This document shows positions 7,167-14,082 of a stretch of 17,385 nucleotides of DNA, one piece after another (position 1 is the first letter of the stretch; each line of letters begins with the position of its first letter). The translations under genes were made by a program, and so were the position numbers. Below the pieces are notes generated by a model. That model was not told the origin of the DNA. It saw nothing but the letters and a program-made list of their open reading frames with translations, and made no database searches. The stretch covers positions 1 through 17,385 of the forward strand of contig JAAZDR010000131.1 in assembly GCA_012512705.1 (NCBI GenBank), in the 5' to 3' direction. Source of the DNA: Bacillota bacterium (GTDB taxonomy: Bacteria > Bacillota > Dethiobacteria > DTU022 > JAAZDR01).

Positions 7167-8162
7167 TCAGGGCTTACTGATGCGCTCCACTACTGAATCA
7201 GCAATTTTTATCAAAAGCCTCTTTTCTTCACAATCAGCAAAAGCGGCAAGGGTTTTTTTTGCCTCCTCTACACGCCTCTGAGCGCATGCGAGAGCATATT
7301 CTACCCCTCCTCCTTCCTCTACCATCTGCCGCACCTTGTCTAGGGCTGCTGAAGAAAGCCTGCGGTCTTCAGCCACGCTAAGCATCCTCTTCAAAAGTGC
7401 GCCGTATTTATCATCACCCAAAATATAAAGCAGGGGCAGTGTAATAATGCCACGGCTGAGATCAAGACCAACAGGTTTACCGATCTCATCTGGTTTGGAA
7501 ATATAGTCCGCAATATCATCGACGATCTGAAAAGCATAGCCAAGCTGCAGCCCATATTCCTTAAGCAGCTCTATTTCCCCCTCCGGCATTGCACTTAGTT
7601 TGGCCCCGATTTCACAGCAGGCGCGCAACAGACAGCCTGTTTTCTTATATATCTGTTCTAAGTAATCTTCCTCAGTCTTCTCCAAATCAAAGGCAGAATC
7701 AGCCTGCTCCAGTTCCCCTTCACACATGGTCCCGATCACATCAGTCATTTTTTCCAGTAACCCCAGATGTGCGTATTTACTCAAGATACGGAACGCACGC
7801 GCAAAGAGGAAATCACCGACCAGGACCGCCATATGGTTTCCCCAGCAGCTGTTAAGGGACTTTTTCCCGCGCCTCCTACCCGCTTCATCAATAACATCAT
7901 CATGCACTAAAGAAGCAGTATGAATTAGTTCGACTGCTACTGCTGCATCGAGAACAGCTTCCCGGTCTGCCCTATAAAAGGAAGCTGCAAGTAAAATCAA
8001 AAGGGGACGCAGCCTTTTACCGCGGCCCAAAAGAATATACTGCGCCTGCCGCTGCATTAGCCCTACAGGTGAAGAAGCCTCCCGCTTCAGCCTTTCTTCG
8101 ACAGCTGCCAAATCTGGCAGCACCTCTAATAATCCCATTCCTTTATAAATTGTCTGCACCAT
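7167..8162 (-). CDS. Long-chain polyprenyl diphosphate synthase
   Basis: This 331-residue trans-isoprenyl diphosphate synthase condenses IPP onto an allylic diphosphate. The motifs are complete: GKRLRP (48-53), first aspartate-rich motif DDVID (88-92) in IHTASLVHDDVID, a KTG at 174-176, and second motif DDIAD (215-219) in FQIVDDIADY. The region before DDVID has no bulky aromatic residue at the positions that limit short-chain enzymes, which suggests a long product such as hexa- to octaprenyl diphosphate for menaquinone. The ATG at 8162 is chosen because AAGAAGGTG lies seven bases upstream; an ATG at 8222 would add 20 non-conserved residues. It converges on the GGDEF/HD-GYP gene with six bases between the stops. 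It could also feed the DUF2600 terpene synthase. Confidence 0.9.
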   Translation of the reverse strand: MVQTIYKGMGLLEVLPDLAAVEERLKREASSPVGLMQRQAQYILLGRGKRLRPLLILLAASFYRADREAVLDAAVAVELIHTASLVHDDVIDEAGRRRGKKSLNSCWGNHMAVLVGDFLFARAFRILSKYAHLGLLEKMTDVIGTMCEGELEQADSAFDLEKTEEDYLEQIYKKTGCLLRACCEIGAKLSAMPEGEIELLKEYGLQLGYAFQIVDDIADYISKPDEIGKPVGLDLSRGIITLPLLYILGDDKYGALLKRMLSVAEDRRLSSAALDKVRQMVEEGGGVEYALACAQRRVEEAKKTLAAFADCEEKRLLIKIADSVVERISKP

Positions 8163-8372
8163 AATGCCGCACCTTCTTTTTATCCCAAGCTTATGTACAG
8201 TATAAATGCCCTTTTTAAGCAAAAAAATTCCTTTACCCTTAACAATTCAGTGTAAACAAAGAATCTTTTGAAAGCAACCAAGAGCAGAACAAAAAAACAA
8301 GGAATAATGAAAATTGCTGACGAAACTAATATAGCTAAGAATGCTATAAAAATGTATGAGGTGACATCAATT

Positions 8373-9353
8373 ATGAAACCTGTGGTCTTTGTTTCTGCTA
8401 GAATCTCCAAAGAGGCCCTGCAGTTACTTCAAGAGCACTGCACGGTACACCTGAATGACAAGAAAGGCACCCCTTTAACCTCTGCAGAGCTGCTTCAAGC
8501 TGCCAAAGATGTTCAAGGGCTGCTCTGTGCCTTTAATGACCGTGTTGACCGTGATTTTATCAGCCAGGCAACTAATTTAAAAGTGATCAGCAGCTTTACT
8601 GCCGGCGTCAACAATATCGACTTGCAGGCGGCAACAGAACATAAAATTATTGTGACAAATACTTCCAGCGCTGTGGCTGACACAAAAGCCGATCTTACCT
8701 GGGGTTTGTTAATAGCTGTCGCAAGGCGAATTGTTGAAGGGGACCGCTACGTGAAGCGTGAAAAAAAAGGGCAGTCCAAACCGCCGGGGAGCTTGAACGG
8801 AGCGGATCTCGTCGGGAAAACCCTAGGCATTATCGGTATGGGGCACTTTGGGCAGTGCGTCGCCTGCCGTGCTAAGGGCTTAGTGATGCCGGTCCTCTTC
8901 TACCAGCGCCGGCAGCTAACTGCAGAAGAAGAAAAGGAACTTAATGCTTCCTACGCCACCTTAGAAGAGCTCCTGCAAAAGAGCGACTACGTGACCTTAC
9001 ATCTCCCCCTCACTGAGGAAACACGCCACCTGATCAGTGCAAAAGAGCTGCGGATGATGAAAAAAAGCGCCTTTTTAATCAATACCTCCCGCGGACCGGT
9101 TGTTGACGAAAAAGCGCTCCTGCAAGCCCTTCAAGAAAAACGGATCGCCGGAGCGGGAATCGATGTTTACGAAAAAGAACCAGAGATTACACCGGGGTTG
9201 ACAGAACTAGACAATATTGTCCTTACTCCCCATATCGGCGGCTCTACAATGGGGACACAGAAAAGAATGGCCCTCCTCGCCGCACAAAACCTGATCGATG
9301 TGCTGCAGGGACGGCGCCCGCGGCATGTTGTAAACCCAGAAGTTTTGGAATAA
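8373..9353 (+). CDS. D-2-hydroxyacid dehydrogenase (glyoxylate/hydroxypyruvate reductase-like)
   Basis: This 326-residue protein of the D-isomer-specific 2-hydroxyacid dehydrogenase family reduces a 2-oxoacid with NAD(P)H. It shows the dinucleotide motif LGIIGMGHFG (GMGHFG at 155-160) and the catalytic residues Arg240 in NTSRGPVVDE, Glu269 in DVYEKEP and His287 in TPHIGGST. The substrate-binding region SSFTAGVNNID (73-83) is also present. The basic YQRR after the second Rossmann strand suggests NADPH preference, which is inference. The ATG at 8373 is preceded by GAGGTGA at eight bases; an upstream in-frame ATG at 8268 lacks a good ribosome site and adds a non-conserved tail. The gene is monocistronic, closed by the terminator at 9388-9419. 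The exact substrate is not decidable. Confidence 0.9.
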   Translation: MKPVVFVSARISKEALQLLQEHCTVHLNDKKGTPLTSAELLQAAKDVQGLLCAFNDRVDRDFISQATNLKVISSFTAGVNNIDLQAATEHKIIVTNTSSAVADTKADLTWGLLIAVARRIVEGDRYVKREKKGQSKPPGSLNGADLVGKTLGIIGMGHFGQCVACRAKGLVMPVLFYQRRQLTAEEEKELNASYATLEELLQKSDYVTLHLPLTEETRHLISAKELRMMKKSAFLINTSRGPVVDEKALLQALQEKRIAGAGIDVYEKEPEITPGLTELDNIVLTPHIGGSTMGTQKRMALLAAQNLIDVLQGRRPRHVVNPEVLE

Positions 9354-9387
9354 AAGCAACATAAAGATATTGAAAGGCTTTATCCTG

Positions 9388-9419
9388 AAAGTACTACCCC
9401 CAATGGGTAGTACTTTTTT
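9388..9419 (+). terminator. Rho-independent terminator of the dehydrogenase gene
   Basis: A 12-bp perfect stem (AAAGTACTACCC, 9388-9399, with 9405-9416) has a CCAAT loop and runs into six T (9414-9419). The remaining stretch up to the next start at 9565 holds no gene or convincing promoter that I can see. Confidence 0.9.
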
Positions 9420-9564
9420 AATGCCCAAATTCCGTTAACGCTATATCCACACACCGCAAACAACCCTCCCTCTCATCATGCCTGGTAATTTTCTTCTTTC
9501 AGTCCTTGAGATTACAATGAACTCAGTCCATGGACAAAAAAATTCGGAAAGGAGAGACATAACA

Positions 9565-9789
9565 ATGGCTATCAATGCAGAAACCATTTCTTCCCGGCTG
9601 CAGTTGCGCCTGATCACCGGGTTTGACGGAGAAGGGAGGCCGATCAGACGCAGCCGTTCTTACTCCGGTGTAAAGCCTGAAGCGGGAAACGAAGATGTTT
9701 ACGATGTCGGCAGCGCACTGGCCGATTTACAGAAAAACCAGCTTGACGCCATCCGCCGCATTGATGAAGTAGAACTTACAGAAGAATAA
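9565..9789 (+). CDS. DUF1659 family small protein
   Basis: This 74-residue soluble protein starts MAINAETISSRLQLRLITGF and has the DUF1659 pattern: a basic SRLQLRL strand, then SYSGVKPEAGNEDVYDVG, and a C-terminal helix ending in IRRIDEVELTEE. AAAGGAGAG lies eight bases before the ATG. Function is unknown. In Firmicutes this family is regularly found next to DUF2922 and YvrJ proteins, as here, and it is the first gene of that cluster. Confidence 0.85.
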   Translation: MAINAETISSRLQLRLITGFDGEGRPIRRSRSYSGVKPEAGNEDVYDVGSALADLQKNQLDAIRRIDEVELTEE

Positions 9790-9863
9790 GACACAAACGG
9801 AAAATCAACAAACAGCAGTATTAAGGGGATCTGGCCGATCTCCTCAGAAAGGAGGTATAGTGT

Positions 9864-10082
9864 ATGAACCAAAACCTACAGCTAATTTTTGCCAATGCGC
9901 AGGGGAGCAGCTCGACAATTTCTATCCCTGACCCGAAAGAAGAGCTTGAACCACAGGAAGTGGAGAACGTAATGCAGATGATTATTGACCGCAACATCTT
10001 TGCAACCAGCGGCGGCGACCTTGTGGCAGCGCGCGAAGCACGCATCGTAACACGCCAGGTAGAAACAATACTTTCCTTCTAA
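9864..10082 (+). CDS. DUF2922 family small protein
   Basis: This 72-residue protein starts MNQNLQLIFANAQGSSSTIS and continues IPDPKEELEPQEVENVMQMI, IDRNIFATSGGDLVAAREA and a final RIVTRQVETILSF. This is the DUF2922 pattern: beta-rich start, conserved IPDPK, and a helix before IF.T.GGDL. AAAGGAGGT lies eight bases upstream of the ATG. It follows DUF1659 after a 74-base gap. Function is unknown; the conserved pairing with DUF1659 suggests the two act together. Confidence 0.87.
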   Translation: MNQNLQLIFANAQGSSSTISIPDPKEELEPQEVENVMQMIIDRNIFATSGGDLVAAREARIVTRQVETILSF

Positions 10083-10107
10083 AGAGAAAACTACCAGGCT
10101 TCCTTCT

Positions 10108-10140
10108 ATGTAGGAGATGATAAAATATCATCTCCTACAT
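10108..10140 (+). repeat. Perfect 15-bp inverted repeat between DUF2922 and yvrJ
   Basis: ATGTAGGAGATGATA (10108-10122) and its exact reverse complement (10126-10140) flank an AAA loop. No T-run follows, so it is not a classical intrinsic terminator. It may be an mRNA-stabilising or processing hairpin that sets different levels for the genes on either side, or a protein-binding palindrome. Confidence 0.85.
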
Positions 10141-10214
10141 GACTATATACAATGCCTAACAATAAGATTGCCCGCGGGCAAAAAACAAAAAATTACTACT
10201 GGAGGTGGAGATAA

Positions 10215-10373
10215 ATGGAGGAGTTTGTCCCTCTCATCGGTAATGTTGGATTTCCGATCGCAGTCAGCATCTACCTACTGGTGCGCATTGAGGGAAAGCT
10301 GGAAAACCTTGCCGTGAGCATTAGCGAACTGGCAAAAGTAATTTCCCAACTTCTTACTTATCCTGCGAAATAG
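10215..10373 (+). CDS. YvrJ family small membrane protein
   Basis: This 52-residue protein starts MEEFVPLIGNVGFPIAVSIY, completes one membrane helix (YLLVRIEGK), then has an amphipathic helix LENLAVSISELAKVISQLL. The start (EEFVPLIGNVGFPIAVSxYLL) is the YvrJ family signature. GGAGGTGGAG lies just before the ATG. Its size and layout (short N-terminus outside, one helix, charged helical tail) resemble small BhlA-type holins, but no lytic function is established for the family. It stands between DUF2922 and a cytosolic amidase. Confidence 0.85.
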   Translation: MEEFVPLIGNVGFPIAVSIYLLVRIEGKLENLAVSISELAKVISQLLTYPAK

Positions 10374-10419
10374 ACAGATGATCCAGTGAAAAACTATATC
10401 GTAAAAGGAGAATAAAAAA

Positions 10420-11127
10420 ATGAAACTGCTTGTTATTGATCCTGGGCACGGCGGCAAAGACCCAGGTGCTGTTAGCAATAACTTAAAAGAAAAAAATTTA
10501 AACCTGCTCTTGGCACAGCTTGTTGCCGATAAACTAAGCGCCTATGATCTAAAAATCATCCTCACCCGCGAAGCAGATACAACTTTAGGGCTTGCCGAGC
10601 GCGTCAAGATTGCCAACCGCAGCGGAGCAGACTTTTTCCTCTCCCTGCACGTCAATGCCGGAGCCGGAGAAGGGTTTGAATCGTTTATCCACACTTCATG
10701 TTCAGCGCAATCGCAAGCTTCAGCTTATCAGTCCTGCCTGCACCGTCAGATTATGGCCGGGCTGGCCAAACATAAAATTCGCGACCGGGGAAAGAAGCGT
10801 GCCAACTTTTATGTCCTGCGTAAAACAAAGATGCCGGCCCTGCTGCTCGAAAACCTATTTCTTGATCACCCTCGTGAAGCAAAGCTCTGGCAAACAAAAG
10901 GTTTCCCGCCCCTACTGGCAAACAGTATTGTTTGCGGACTCGTTGAGGCGCTGGAAATTTCGGAAGAGGGAAAAAATGCTTCCCGTGATCACAAGATACA
11001 AGATGTATTTTACACCGTGCAGATCGGCGCTTTTCGCCACCGCCAAAACGCGGAAAAAAAGCTCCAAAAAGCGAAGCGGCGCGGATTCCATGATGCATTT
11101 ATCCAGGCAGTAGAACGGTCTCCCTAA
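10420..11127 (+). CDS. N-acetylmuramoyl-L-alanine amidase (Amidase_3) with a C-terminal SPOR-like repeat
   Basis: This 235-residue zinc amidase cuts the bond between muramic acid and the peptide stem of peptidoglycan. Zinc ligands are His10 (DPGHGG), Glu24 and His77 (SLHVNA), with catalytic Glu144 (LLENLFLD). A linker leads to VFYTVQIGAFRHRQNAEKKL (196-215), a single SPOR-type repeat; sporulation amidases of the CwlC type usually carry two. There is no signal peptide, so the enzyme would stay inside until lysis, as in mother-cell or phage-type lysins. AAAGGAG lies nine bases before the ATG. It is the last gene of the DUF1659-DUF2922-YvrJ cluster, and no clear terminator is seen in the 90 bases after it. 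Confidence 0.9.
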   Translation: MKLLVIDPGHGGKDPGAVSNNLKEKNLNLLLAQLVADKLSAYDLKIILTREADTTLGLAERVKIANRSGADFFLSLHVNAGAGEGFESFIHTSCSAQSQASAYQSCLHRQIMAGLAKHKIRDRGKKRANFYVLRKTKMPALLLENLFLDHPREAKLWQTKGFPPLLANSIVCGLVEALEISEEGKNASRDHKIQDVFYTVQIGAFRHRQNAEKKLQKAKRRGFHDAFIQAVERSP

Positions 11128-11217
11128 TCGCTCCAATGTATAAATGCCCGGATGCTGAACAAAATAAAACTGGGCTTCAAAACTTAAATTTTTTATTACT
11201 AAAGGGGGAAATCTAAC

Positions 11218-12645
11218 ATGTTCTGGGACTGGATGCGCAAGATGATCGGTGGAGCGATGGATGAGGCTTACGATGATCTGATGTATAAAATGATTAAAGA
11301 TAAATATACGGACAACAATCTAATGATCCTCTCCGTTATGAAAAGGATCTCCTTCTTCGATACCATGGAGCTTTGGATGCGTGCTATCCAGGGCGAGACC
11401 GTAGAACGCCCTTTAGGGACAAACCGGCCGCTTTCACCCTGGAATATGCTGCTTCTCAACCCTGTTCATCTCCACAGAATGCCGGTAGAGGATAGCACAA
11501 ATATTGATTTTAAAGTAACGATCGGGCCGGCAGCTGCTAAACCGCTCACTCTAAAAATCCCTATCTATATAACAGGGATGTCTTACGGCAGCGCGCTGAG
11601 CAAAAATGTAAAAATTGCCCTTGCTCGAGCAGCGAGCAGGATGGGTACAGCCACCAATACAGGAGAAGCAGGCCTTCTCCGCGAAGAGAGGGAAGCGGCG
11701 GATAAACTGATCGGGCAGTATAACCGCGGAGGCTATCTCAATTCCCCGGAGAAATACCAGCAGCTTGATGCGGTAGAGATCCAGCTGGGCCAGGGAGCAC
11801 AAGGCGCTTCGCCGCAAAAAACGCAGGCTAAATTTATAGACGAAGAGATGCGGGAAGTGTTTAATCTTAAGAAAAATGAAGATGCTGTGCTTCATAGCCG
11901 CCTTCCTGGCGTAAACAGTCCTGGAGACTTTATGAAAGAGGTTGAAAAACTGAAAAGCGAAACCGACGTTCCGGTCGGTGTTAAGATCGCTGCTTCCCAT
12001 TTTTTAGAGCATGAACTGGCGATCGCCCTGCAGGCAGGGGTAGACTTTGTTACTGTAGATGGCGCTGAGGCGGCAACACATGCTGCCTCACCCACACTAG
12101 AGGACGATCTCGGCCTGCCAACTATTTATGCCATCGCGCGGGCGCGCCGTTTTCTTGACAGGTATGACGAACAAAAACGCACCAGCTTGCTCGCTGGCGG
12201 CGGTCTTTTTACCCCCGGACATTTCCTTAAAGCTCTAGCTTTAGGAGCTGATGCCGTCTACATCGGGACAGCGGCGTTGATGGCGATGGTTGCTCCACAG
12301 ATGACGAAACTAATCCCTGAAGAGCCGCCAACACAGTTTGTTCTGCATACAGGGCGTTTTAAAGACAGGTTCGATATTGAACTGGGAGCCACCGCCCTTG
12401 AAAATTTCCTGCGCCTGGCCACCGAAGAGATGGCTGCGGTGATGTATGCTCTGGGGAAGAGTTCTGTCCGGGAGCTGAGCAGCGATGACCTATGCTCTCT
12501 CGACCCCTGGTTAGCGCGTGCGCTGCATATTGCTTACGGCGGCGTTGCAGCAGACGAACAGGAAAGCTACTACCAGGAGATGAATATTGCTCACTGGAAC
12601 GAAAAGGGCGATATCGCTGAACAGCCTGAAGTACCCGTACATTAA
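11218..12645 (+). CDS. FMN-binding glutamate synthase family protein, stand-alone and without cluster cysteines
   Basis: This 475-residue protein corresponds to the central FMN domain of glutamate synthase (PF01645). Recognisable parts are the MSYGSALSKN and TATNTGEAG region (121-152), IQLGQGAQGASP (188-199), PVGVKIAASH (252-261), DFVTVDGAEAATHAASP (276-292), LLAGGGLFTPG (324-334) and GADAVYIGTAAL (343-354). It has no N-terminal glutaminase and no C-terminal GXGXG domain. In canonical enzymes the FMN domain continues into a cysteine-rich 3Fe-4S site; here that stretch reads MAMVAPQMTKLIPEEPPTQF, and the whole protein has a single Cys. It is therefore probably not a classical GOGAT. AAAGGGGGAA precedes the ATG. 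Confidence 0.88.
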   Translation: MFWDWMRKMIGGAMDEAYDDLMYKMIKDKYTDNNLMILSVMKRISFFDTMELWMRAIQGETVERPLGTNRPLSPWNMLLLNPVHLHRMPVEDSTNIDFKVTIGPAAAKPLTLKIPIYITGMSYGSALSKNVKIALARAASRMGTATNTGEAGLLREEREAADKLIGQYNRGGYLNSPEKYQQLDAVEIQLGQGAQGASPQKTQAKFIDEEMREVFNLKKNEDAVLHSRLPGVNSPGDFMKEVEKLKSETDVPVGVKIAASHFLEHELAIALQAGVDFVTVDGAEAATHAASPTLEDDLGLPTIYAIARARRFLDRYDEQKRTSLLAGGGLFTPGHFLKALALGADAVYIGTAALMAMVAPQMTKLIPEEPPTQFVLHTGRFKDRFDIELGATALENFLRLATEEMAAVMYALGKSSVRELSSDDLCSLDPWLARALHIAYGGVAADEQESYYQEMNIAHWNEKGDIAEQPEVPVH

Positions 12646-12672
12646 AAAAGGGACATTATGTCCCTTTTTTAA
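12642..12672. terminator. Bidirectional terminator shared by two convergent genes
   Basis: A 14-bp perfect stem (TTAAAAAAGGGACA at 12642-12655, complement at 12659-12672) has a TTA loop. It has six A before and six T after the GGGACA core, so it works in both directions. It contains the stop codons of both neighbours (12643-12645 plus, 12669-12671 minus). Confidence 0.92.
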
Positions 12673-13016
12673 TCCAGTAGTTTAACCCTGTAGCACCCTT
12701 GAATCTGTGCCGGATAGCTTTCCGCAATCCCGCCGCTGTAAGCGATCTCCACCTGCTTCCCAGGTTCAAGCTCATCAGCGGTAATCTCTTCATTTTCGGA
12801 ATTTAATATTTCTGCATCTTTAAGGGATACTGTTATTCTGTCAGCGGATCTCAACTCCTGGGAACCCTCTACAGGTTCCACCAGCAAAGAAGACTCGTTA
12901 TTTTCGAGCACAATTGCTGTAAAAGAGCTGCCTTCACTTCTTTCTTCAGTACCGCAGCCGACGAAGAGCACAAAAATCACCAGCATACAAGCGATTATAA
13001 AACTGATCCTGCGCAT
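12669..13016 (-). CDS. DUF3221-like lipoprotein
   Basis: This 115-residue secreted protein starts MRRISFIIACMLVIFVLFVG followed by Cys21, a lipoprotein signal peptide with lipobox FVGC. The mature part has a small beta-barrel pattern: FTAIVLENNESSLLVEPVEG, DRITVSLKDAEIL, then GKQVEIAYSGGIAESYPAQI. It resembles the DUF3221 (OB-like) family, in which the phrase on YDG.I.ESYPAQI is typical. The ATG at 13016 is chosen for AAGGAGGGGG just upstream; an in-frame ATG at 13106 would hide the signal peptide. It is the last gene before the terminator. Function is unknown. Confidence 0.8.
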   Translation of the reverse strand: MRRISFIIACMLVIFVLFVGCGTEERSEGSSFTAIVLENNESSLLVEPVEGSQELRSADRITVSLKDAEILNSENEEITADELEPGKQVEIAYSGGIAESYPAQIQGCYRVKLLD

Positions 13017-13068
13017 GACTACCCCCTCCTTTTTCCTTATAGACGATTGAGTAGCAGCAATAGTTCCC

Positions 13069-13125
13069 CTAGTAATCCAACAGCTCGGAAACCGTCTTAA
13101 ATGCATAGCCTTCCGCCCTTAGCGC
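13069..13125 (-). pseudogene. Detached C-terminal fragment of the polysaccharide deacetylase
   Basis: Directly after the shortened deacetylase, in another frame, the minus strand reads ALRAEGYAFKTVSELLDY and then TAG (13069-13071). This is the normal last helix and strand of clostridial NodB-domain proteins (GYKFVTVSELL type). About 25-30 residues that usually join VVENV to this end, including the LLH motif, are missing from the DNA. The reading therefore breaks by deletion plus frameshift, not by a simple early stop. Confidence 0.75.
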
Positions 13126-13694
13126 TTTGATACATTTTCGACCACATCGTTGACGATTTCCTCTGCACTTACAGAGAGATCAGAATCCGGCTCCAGATCC
13201 CACATAATCGTCTTTTTGTTTTTTTTCTTTAAAATATAGGGCAGCAAAAATAACTTTTTTGCATACGGAGGCCTGAAATGTATCTCTCCCTCATAACCTG
13301 CTTCTCTGATCAAGGCGTCAGTTAAGTCGATCTCCCGTCTCATAAATGAAGGGGTTCTAAAGACCATCCTTTTATGCGCAAAGGTATGATTGCCCAGCTC
13401 ATGCCCCGCTGACACTATTTTTTTAGCTTCCTCCATGTTCCTTTCTAATTCTCTTCCGGTTAAAAAAAATGTTCCTTTTACCTCTAATCTTTCCAGCAGA
13501 GCCAAAATTTCCTCCGTTTTCTCCGTAGGCCCGTCATCAAAGGTTAAAGCGACAACTCTTTCATCCGTATCCACTCTGTGCGTAATCCCGCCGAAAAACT
13601 GAAACGACTTAGAGCTGCTGATCTTCCAGACTGCTAAAAAGACTGCGATGAAAATAATTAAACCTTTTAGTATGAAGCGAAGATGTTTTTTCAT
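13119..13694 (-). CDS. Polysaccharide deacetylase (NodB domain), C-terminally truncated
   Basis: This 191-residue protein has an N-terminal membrane anchor (residues 7-26) and a NodB fold that removes acetyl groups from peptidoglycan or another polysaccharide outside the cell. Motif 1 is TFDDG (Asp53/Asp54), motif 2 is GNHTFAH (His103, His107, metal ligands), and motif 3 is RPPY (141-144). The frame ends at VVENVSKR, before the usual motif 5 (the LLH histidine) and the last secondary-structure elements; the detached end lies at 13069-13125. The catalytic site is thus incomplete and the gene is probably inactive. It is the fifth gene of the minus-strand cluster, 41 bases after ybjQ. Confidence 0.85.
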   Translation of the reverse strand: MKKHLRFILKGLIIFIAVFLAVWKISSSKSFQFFGGITHRVDTDERVVALTFDDGPTEKTEEILALLERLEVKGTFFLTGRELERNMEEAKKIVSAGHELGNHTFAHKRMVFRTPSFMRREIDLTDALIREAGYEGEIHFRPPYAKKLFLLPYILKKKNKKTIMWDLEPDSDLSVSAEEIVNDVVENVSKR

Positions 13695-13735
13695 TTATTT
13701 CTCCTATACCTGACAGTGGAAATGCGAGCTACAGG

Positions 13736-14041
13736 CTAAATTTTGACCGCAGTGCCGTAGACAATAATCTCAGCCATGCCGCTTGCAACCTGGGTAGAGG
13801 CAAACCTGATGCCGATAATCCCGTTCGCGCCCATCTTTTTTGCTTCCTCAACCATTTCCTTTATCGCTTCGCTGCGTACGCTCTTCAGCAGCTCAGAATA
13901 CTCTTTTACTTCACCGCCAACCAAGTTTTTTAACATGGCAAGGATATCTCGGCCTAGATGAGTTGCTTTCACTTTGCTTCCTGTAACGAGCCCCAAAACC
14001 TCGAATTCCACATTGGCCAAGCCTGTCGTTGTCAAGAGCAT
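13736..14041 (-). CDS. YbjQ/DUF74 family protein
   Basis: This 101-residue protein starts MLLTTTGLANVEFEVLGLVT and continues with KATHLGRDILAMLKNLVGGE, YSELLKSVRSEAIKEMVEEA, KKMGANGIIGIRFASTQ and AEIIVYGTAVKI. This is the full YbjQ (PF01906) pattern; these are small pentameric proteins of unknown function, sometimes labelled heavy-metal-binding on weak grounds. Length is normal. AAAGGAGGT precedes the ATG. It lies 41 bases downstream of the ABC permease on the same strand. Confidence 0.9.
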   Translation of the reverse strand: MLLTTTGLANVEFEVLGLVTGSKVKATHLGRDILAMLKNLVGGEVKEYSELLKSVRSEAIKEMVEEAKKMGANGIIGIRFASTQVASGMAEIIVYGTAVKI

Positions 14042-14082
14042 TTTTTAAAAACCTCCTTTACTTCTTTATACTATATACTATT

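Noticed and set aside
7160..7167. Terminator between the convergent GGDEF/HD-GYP and prenyl synthase genes
   Set aside because: Only six bases separate the stops and no hairpin with a T-run is visible there.
8180..8410. Minus-strand hydrophobic reading frame of 76 codons
   Set aside because: It overlaps the start of the dehydrogenase gene and of the prenyl synthase region, and has no convincing ribosome site or family pattern. The hydrophobicity comes from A-rich plus-strand sequence read in reverse.
10592..11113. Plus-strand frame of 173 codons inside the amidase gene
   Set aside because: Lies wholly inside the amidase with catalytic residues in the other frame; no ribosome site and odd composition.
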